Shown here in pieces: positions 26,476 through 33,166 of a stretch of 33,166 bases of DNA. The position numbers and the translations under genes were made by a program. Origin of the DNA: Clostridia bacterium (GTDB lineage: Bacteria; Bacillota; Clostridia; Christensenellales; Borkfalkiaceae). The DNA is taken from positions 1-33,166 of the forward strand of contig JAJQII010000088.1 of assembly GCA_021199295.1 (NCBI GenBank). The letters are read 5' to 3'. Below the pieces are notes generated by a model. That model was given only the letters and a program-made list of their open reading frames with translations. It made no database searches and was not told where the DNA came from. Numbering within the stretch: position 1 is the stretch's first letter; every line of letters begins with the position of its first letter.

Positions 26476-26491
26476 AGCGGCTGACGCCGCT
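26476..26491 (-). other. Small GC hairpin between the surface-protein and VirB2-like genes
   Basis: AGCGGC (26476-26481) and GCCGCT (26486-26491) form a perfect 6-bp stem with a four-base loop. On the minus strand a T6 run follows about ten bases later, just before the AAGGAG of the next gene. The distance to the T-run makes it a weak or partial terminator at best. It may instead protect the mRNA end or tune expression of the small protein relative to the giant one. Confidence 0.45.
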
Positions 26492-26500
26492 TTAAGCCGT

Positions 26501-29500
26501 TTAGCGGATACGAGCCGTCTTGCGTATTACTATTACGACAAGTACTAGAGTAGCCACTATTAATGCAACAATCACAATAAACGCTATTGTAAAGCCGTCC
26601 ATCGTGTATTGTATTGTAAATTCATATTCCGTAACGTTACCTGCAAGGTCGGTTACAACTATGCGGTAGCTGCCGTAATCGGAACATTCTATGCTTACCG
26701 TTTTTTCTGCGGATACCTCGGTAGTAGATACAAGACTGCCGTCTTTATATACTTTTACCGTGCTGTCTTCGCTTACGGAATTAAGGGTTATAGTCTCTTT
26801 GGTAACTTCGGCAAAGCCGTCGAAAGTGGCGTCTGGCGCGGTGTTATCGGTGACTATGGTAAACGAATAATAACTTGCGTCGGCATCGCAGCTTAGCGTT
26901 ACAACCCAGGTGTGGTCGCCGTTTAAGTAAATGCCGCTTGACGTTATATTTTCACCACTCTTGACGTAAACATTAAGCCCGCTTTCGCTGTAAGCCAGAG
27001 ATACAAGCGTGTAGCCCGAAGGCAAATCGTAGGTAAACGTTTGCACGGGGTCTGACACTATGGTAAACGTAAGCGTTTCGCTGTTGCCTACCACGTCCCC
27101 TACCACTATTACGTATTCGCCGTTTTCAGTGAACGAGAAGTAAGTACGCTTGTTATCTTCGTAATCAGCCGTGATATCCACGCCGTTGCGCGTTGCCGAA
27201 ACAAGCACAAGACTTTCTGATCCTGACTGCATAAGCTGGACGTTGCGCGAGGTAACAGCACCGCTGAAAATCGTGGTATTACTGCTGTAGCTACCTGCAC
27301 CAATTTTCCAATCTACTTCAGTATCTATTACGAAATTAACTGTGCTAATGTTACCAGCTATGTCGACAAAATATAATAAATATTCGCCGTCGCCGCTTAT
27401 CGCTTCGCCCAATGTGTAGGAGATAGCAACGTCAGAGCCGTCTTTGTAATAATAAGCCGTAACGTTCTTGCCGTCGCACGTAAACGAAGGGCTGCCCACC
27501 GCGTAAGTTACCGAGCTTACAGTAACAAGTATGTCACTGTTTATATACACTATTTGCGGGTTTTCGGTGTAGATATAGGCGGTGAACTGAGTCTTGTTGC
27601 CGTAATCGTCGCAGTAGTAAACGGTGTATTCGGCGTAAGACGTTCCAGCCTCTGCCTGGATAGTGTACACGCCGTTTGTCGCAGTTACCTTTTGCCCGTT
27701 AATAATCAGGCTATATTCCTTGGCGGATATGTTGAATATAAGCGTATCGTTGGAATAGAAACCGTTTGCAATGGCGTCGGCTAACGAGTAGCCTTCTGCC
27801 TCTTCCGAGCTTTGCGTTATGCGGTCTAAGCTGAACTGCGAAGCCGATTTATAGGATATGGCAAGGTAGTCAGCCGAATTGTAGCTTACAAGGTTGCCGC
27901 AATAATCGTACATTCTGATTATATACAGCCCGTCGCCCAGCCAGCCTATCTGCACAGACGTGTTATCTATGGACGAGCCTGTAATTTTATCGAGCAATAT
28001 GCCCGCTGAAGTTGCGTCGCCAAGTATTGTGTCGCTGTCAGCGCCCTCGTAGTATTCGTAGGTTATATACCAGATATTGTTGCCCGACAGATAAGAAGAA
28101 TTAAGGCTTACCATTGTATCGGTATATAATTCGTCGGTGCGGAGGGCGTCGTCGTCCCAGCCGCTTAACGCGTAGTCTTTGTCGGAAAGCGTTACAGCCT
28201 CGGGCGCAACAATGGTTATAACAAAGCTCTTGGTATTTTCGTAACCGTCGTATACCGTGAAGATATAAGTCCCGGGCAAGCTGAGCGTAAGCACATAAGC
28301 GCTGCCGTCTTCTGTAAGCACAAATTCAAGGTCGTCATTGTCGTATATATCGTAAGTTGTACGGCTTACGCCCTGCAGAGTGACACTGCCGTTTGAATAA
28401 ATGGTCGTGGCGTCGGTCTCGAGCGAAGTGCCGTCGTCGTACACTATGTAAGTGCTTAAGATTATACTTTCGTACATCTTAACGGTGAGGGCGGTTACAG
28501 TGCCGTATTTGTTGGTAACGTATACCACGTACGTTCCCTCTTCCGTAAAGGTAACGGGCGTGAATAATACCGCGTTGTTCACGTCGTATATGGTAATGCT
28601 TTCGCCGCCTTCGTACGTGTAAGTTATCGAAACGACGTCTGAAAGATCCTGCCCCGACTGGGTGATATATATGGGTTTGTTATTCATATACACGCCGTCG
28701 GACTGGTCGAGAACGTCTTCGTCGTTTGCCGAATACCTTATGATAAGTTCGGGCTCGTCAAGGCAGATTACAAACTGCATATCGAGGGAAGCACCGCTCT
28801 CTTCGGCTATATGTACTTCGTAAACGTTTTCGCCTGTACTGTTAAGGGGGCTTATAGCAAGGTAAAGCTGACCGTCGCTCGTCTTGCCTGCGTAAATGCC
28901 GAATTGCTGCAGGAAGGTGGTTGAATAGCCGTAGCTATCGGTAAGCACACTGCCGTTTGCAAGGGCGCTGAGCTGGTCAGCGGTAAATTCGTAGCCGCTT
29001 ATATCGCCCTCATCCCCTTCGTCACCTTCTGCTATAACCTCGTCGGAGTACAGCAGAATGGTAAGGTTGCCGTCCTGGTACGTTGCGTAAATATAATAGG
29101 TAGTGCCGTACAGTTCGCTCTTGACCGTGATATCGAAATCTTCGGTAAGGTACAAAAGAACGTCCTCATTTTCATAAACAGTACAGCCCTTTGTGTATTC
29201 GGTCACGCCGTCTGACGTGGAGACAAACAGATTAACCGAAGTATCTACAGTAAAGGTAAACGTAGTCGAAAGCCCTAATACGTTGGTTACTGTAACCGTG
29301 TAAGTGCCGTCGGCAAGGTCTGTGAGCGTTGCGCTGTCCGCCGAAGTGCTCAAAGAATATGTTATATCTTCGAAGGTGTATTCGGCGCTCTTTATTGCCG
29401 ACTGGGGCTCTGACCAGTAAATGTTTACGGTCTGGTCGTAAGTCTTCTCCCCGTCGGATACGGAATCACCGCTTGAGTTAGTCGCATAGACTGTGGGCGG

Positions 29501-32500
29501 CGTGTCGTCTACCATAGCGATTAGCTTGATTGACGCCGCGGTGTCGTACTGGTAGCCTATAGTAGCCATCCAGTTATCTGTACTGGATATAGTGATAGTT
29601 CTGTAACCCGTCCACGAACTATAGTTGTCACTGACGTCGCTGTCAGAAGGCTTTTTATCCCAATTTAGGGAATAGGTATTATTGCCCGACCAGCGGATGC
29701 GTATCGTAGAAGGGGTTAGTATAGTATAGGTATCGCCGTTAGACAGCGTGAAGTAGTCGGGATAGTTGTTGATATCAACGTAACTGCCGTCTACCAGCAC
29801 TAAAATTTCTATCGAAGGCAGATCCTTTTCGAGCGTTATAGTCTCGTTATAGGTGTAGCCGTAAATATCTTCAATTATCAGCTTATACACACCGCTCTGG
29901 TAGAAGGTGAACTCTGTTGCAAACGGTGTTTTTTCAAGATCTCCATCTGTCGTTCCCGTGGAGTCTACCGACTGGTAGTTGCCGTTATAGTACACCTCAC
30001 GCAGTTTTAACTCAGAGCCGCTACGGGTAGTTATCTCAAACTTATAGGTAGCCGAAGACGCGCTGGAATAGCTTACCTCAATTTCTGTACTCTTAAGGTA
30101 CACGTAAAATTCGGTAAGGTTGCCCGAACGGTCGAACACGTCTATAGTGTACGTGCCAGAAGTGGTAAATTCCGTTTCGGCAAGTTCGGCAATGGTACAC
30201 TGCAGAACAACCGTTTTAGAAAGTGATACCTGCACCATCGCCCATTCGTCTATTTCAGTTACGGCACTTAAGGTAAACGATTTGCCGTAGAACTGGTAAA
30301 CTTCAGAATCTGCGCTTACCTCCCAGTCTACCGTGTTATCAGAGCCGTCTGTAAGAGACAGGGTAACCACTGGGGAAGCCGAATCTACGTACACGTAGTA
30401 AGACGCCACGCCGTAAGAGCCTATCTCGTAAAATTCGTAAGCGCCAGCGCCAAGCAGCGAGTTGAGCGATTTATCTTCTGAAGAAAGCGCGATAAGGCTG
30501 CCAGTGCTGCCGTACTTGCGGTAATAAACCACAGTGCCCTCTGACCACGTCATTGAATAGCTCGAGGCAAGGTACATTGTTTCGCCGTCGTAAGTTACGG
30601 TGCTTGAGAACATTGCCGAATCGTTTTCGGTTTTGTACGAGTTTAAATACAATGTTTTGCCCGTGTCGCTGTTGATTTTATTTAAATCTGAGCTTGAGGC
30701 ATATTTGTACGAACCCGTAGACGTGCCCACAATTTTTTCTACGTTGCTTACTATAGCCGCTTCGAGCGAGCTTGAGTAATAATAGTAATAGTACAGCGAG
30801 TTTGACAGCGAGGACCAAGACGCGGGTTTATAGTAATACCACGTATCACCCTCCCTGAGCGTTACATTGTCGTACAGGCGCAAGCTGGACGCCTGTTTAA
30901 TCATAGTGGCGTCTACCTCTACCGCCACGACCTCTGCCGACTCTATCGCGTACACGTAGTCGTAGGCTTGCTGGTAGGTAGAAAATACGGGCTTATACTT
31001 TTCTTCGTTGAAGTAGACGGTATCTACTACCTGCGTGTTTTTGTCATAATGCCAGTAATAGGCGTAAGCAAGCTCCCAATACTTTGTTATAAGGTAACGG
31101 CTGTCGTCTGAAAGCAGGCTGTAGTTTTCGCCAGCGCCCGCGTAACTGCCGTCTGCCTCGGTATTGTTGCCGTAAATGTATACCTCTTTACTGCAAGAAA
31201 TTACCGTAGTCCCGCCGTTGTTGTCGTCGGCTTCGTGGGAAATTTCTATCGTATAGTAACCGTCGCAGATAAAGTTGACGATATAGCAATACTCATTGGT
31301 ATCTGCTAAATAACAGTTTATCGTATACCAGTCGTCAGTTTTTACCAACACATCATTGCCGGGGGCTGTGCCTTCAGCCGTTAAGGCGGCGTCCGCGTCG
31401 GAGTAATAGGTAATAGTGTAATCCCACGAAGTGCCCGCGCTGTACCATTTGAACGCGGCAGACTTATAGTATACGTTGCCCAGGGCATCGGTCAAAGAGG
31501 AACTGCCCGTGGAGCTGTCGTAATAGGGGTCGTTTTTGGCGCTGCTGCCAGCCGTGGAATACAGGGCTACCTCGTATGTTTGCATAATTTCTGACGAGGT
31601 GCGCAGGTCTATCGCGACGGCAAAGTCAGAGATAACAAACACGGGATAGTTGTTTTTATCCATCGCCTTTACGTAGATATAGTAATATCCCGCAGCGTCT
31701 GCTATTACCCCAGGGGTATCAGAATCTATGGTAAGTATTTGCGTAACGCTTGTGGTATTAAGCGCACCTGAATCGAGCGCGGTATATGTAAGGCTGGAGT
31801 CATTCTGGCTTAAAGAAGGCGAGGTTGACACAGCGTACTCTACCGCCGTTATGTTGCTCGAGTCGGTAATCTGCAGCGTTACGTCTTGCGAGTAGTCGTA
31901 TATGTTGTAGCCCGACGGCGGGTCTAAAGTTACCGACGGGGGGTCTACGTCGAATTTATAGGTAAACTCTGCCGTGGTGGTTTTAAAGCTGGAGTTTGTA
32001 TACGAAATATACAGCGTGTACGTGCCCGATTTAAAGCCGCTTAAAAGGTCGCCGCTTGAATCGAACGTGTTTATGGTAATCTGCGCGTCGTACGAAGTCG
32101 ATTCTTGAGCCACAGCATATTGATAACCCGACTTTGTAGTGGGCAGGCTGTCGCCTTCGCCTAACCAGCAATAATAAACATAGTCGCCTTCGGCAACGTT
32201 GGTAAGGTTAAGCGTAAGCGAAAGGTTGTATATATTGCTTGTGCTTGCCGAATAGGCAGACACGTTGCCTTCGTAATCCATAAAATAGGAGCTGCCAGTA
32301 TTTACCGACATAACGGCTGTGCCCGTGTTTATGGTAAGCGCTGTAATGCTGTTTGACGCTATGGTTTTATCGGCAAGGAGCGTCTGCGCCGATATATCTT
32401 TTTCATCGTTCCAGTTACTGCGCACGTCGTAATCTGTGCTTGCCGAAGAATTATAAGTAAAGTCTACTATAGTGGTAAAATTGTTCAACGTCATAGAGCC

Positions 32501-33090
32501 GAAATCTTTCAGATCGGATACGTTTATAGTGCCCACGCTTGACGAAGGAACGGTAGCTTCGAAGTACAAAGTATCAGTGCCGTCGCCGCCTGCATAATTA
32601 AACGTAAGCCCCTTTTTTGTATTAGTCGTAGACTTTTCTTTTATTATTATATAGGGTAATGAGTCGCTGGAGTAGGTGCGCAGACGGACGAACTCGTTAA
32701 ACTTTACGGAAAGGCGTATGGTCTGGTTTTCGCCGTAGGTGTTGTTCTGCACATAGTACCCCTCTACCTGAGGACCTTCGTTGTCGTAGTAGGTATAGTA
32801 CAGGTTGGCGTATTTAATCTTTAAACCATTGTCTTCGGTAACATCCGTGCCCCACGACTTGTACCAGGCTATCATAAGATAGTCGTAAGTGCTGCTCACC
32901 TTTACGGCGTTATGGCCGTTTATATTGGTTTCGTAACCGCTTTTTATTGCGCTGCCGAAAAGATCTTCCGCGGCGCTGCCCGTAGGATATAAGTTTGTAT
33001 ACCATATCTCACTGCCGGAATTCGCAAGCTCGTCGCCGGGCTTTAAAGAGCCGTTGGAGAGAGTCGCGCCTGTCAGCGAAAAATACCCGT
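26501..33090 (-). CDS. Giant tandem Ig-like surface protein with C-terminal membrane anchor; 5' end missing
   Basis: The frame is open from the edge of the poly-G tract (about 33090) to TAA at 26501, giving about 2196 visible residues. A GTG at 32899 is not the real start, because the frame continues upstream with ordinary sequence (HGYFSLTGATLSNG...). The protein is rich in Tyr, Ser, Thr, Asp and Gly. It consists of many beta-sandwich-like repeats of roughly 80-100 residues, with recurring signatures such as TDLAGNVTEY, VDIAGN, VGDVVGN and TYTVTVTN, typical of bacterial Ig-like surface modules. The end is a single membrane helix (FTIAFIVIVALIVATLVLVV) and a basic tail IRKTARIR, with no LPXTG sortase motif. 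It is therefore probably membrane-anchored with a long extracellular stalk. The VirB2-, VirB6- and VirB4-like genes follow, suggesting an adhesin or contact role. Confidence 0.9.

Positions 33091-33166
<76 letters not shown>

Noticed and set aside
26501..32899. GTG 32899 as the start of the Ig-like surface protein
   Set aside because: The frame continues upstream without a stop to the poly-G tract with ordinary surface-protein sequence, and no signal peptide follows the GTG.

Overview
The window is a compact, completely unidirectional stretch in which every gene I can support lies on the minus strand. Transcription therefore runs from the right edge (33166) to the left edge (1). The features point to a Gram-positive, probably uncultured and gut-type, Clostridia-like bacterium. 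They include strong AGGAGG-type ribosome binding sites, RsbV/RsbW/SpoIIE-type regulators, a Gram-positive VirB3/VirB4-type conjugation ATPase, tandem Ig-like surface repeats, mid-range GC and intrinsic terminators with T-tracts. The taxon is inferred, not shown. No tRNA, rRNA, CRISPR array or transposase was seen. The last 76 bases are almost pure G and look like a sequencing or assembly artefact.

In transcription order, block 1 (33090 to 23835) encodes a giant tandem Ig-like surface protein with a C-terminal membrane anchor (5' end lost in the poly-G), a small two-helix VirB2/TrbC-like protein, a probable secreted or lipid-anchored protein with a poly-Ser tail, and a VirB6/TrbL-like polytopic membrane protein. 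It ends at a terminator (23791-23827). Block 2 (23756 to 9320) is one tight gene string: a VirB3-VirB4-like fused ATPase, a bacterial PH-domain membrane protein, an RsbV-like STAS protein, a single-module NRPS with a terminal reductase (C-A-T-R), a membrane SpoIIE/RsbU-like PP2C phosphatase, an RsbW-like kinase, a short HlyD-like protein, a C39-peptidase ABC exporter and a second ABC protein of the type paired with it in NHLP/NHLM bacteriocin export. It ends at an 11-bp hairpin terminator (9250-9277). Blocks 3 and 4 are two paralogous giant proteins (2017 aa, and more than 1005 aa truncated by the left edge). They have no obvious signal peptide and are built from a repeated helical module of about 450 residues plus a recurring LFYIDG module. 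I do not recognise this family.

The likely logic, which is inference, is a cell-envelope secretion or contact apparatus (VirB2/VirB6/VirB3-4-like parts and a giant anchored surface protein) encoded with a peptide exporter, a small-molecule synthetase making a reductively released product, and a three-part partner switch (PP2C phosphatase, STAS antagonist, kinase). The switch is encoded around and beside the NRPS gene and could gate the system in response to an envelope signal. Relaxase, VirD4 coupling protein, sigma factor, NHLP-type precursor peptide and phosphopantetheinyl transferase are all absent from the window. The giant paralogous proteins are candidate effectors or structural proteins of the same system.

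The most unusual local detail is at the start of the leftmost gene. A perfect SD-ATG (3049-3054, 3040) lies one frame away from the long reading frame, with the two frames meeting around an A6 run at 2982-2987.
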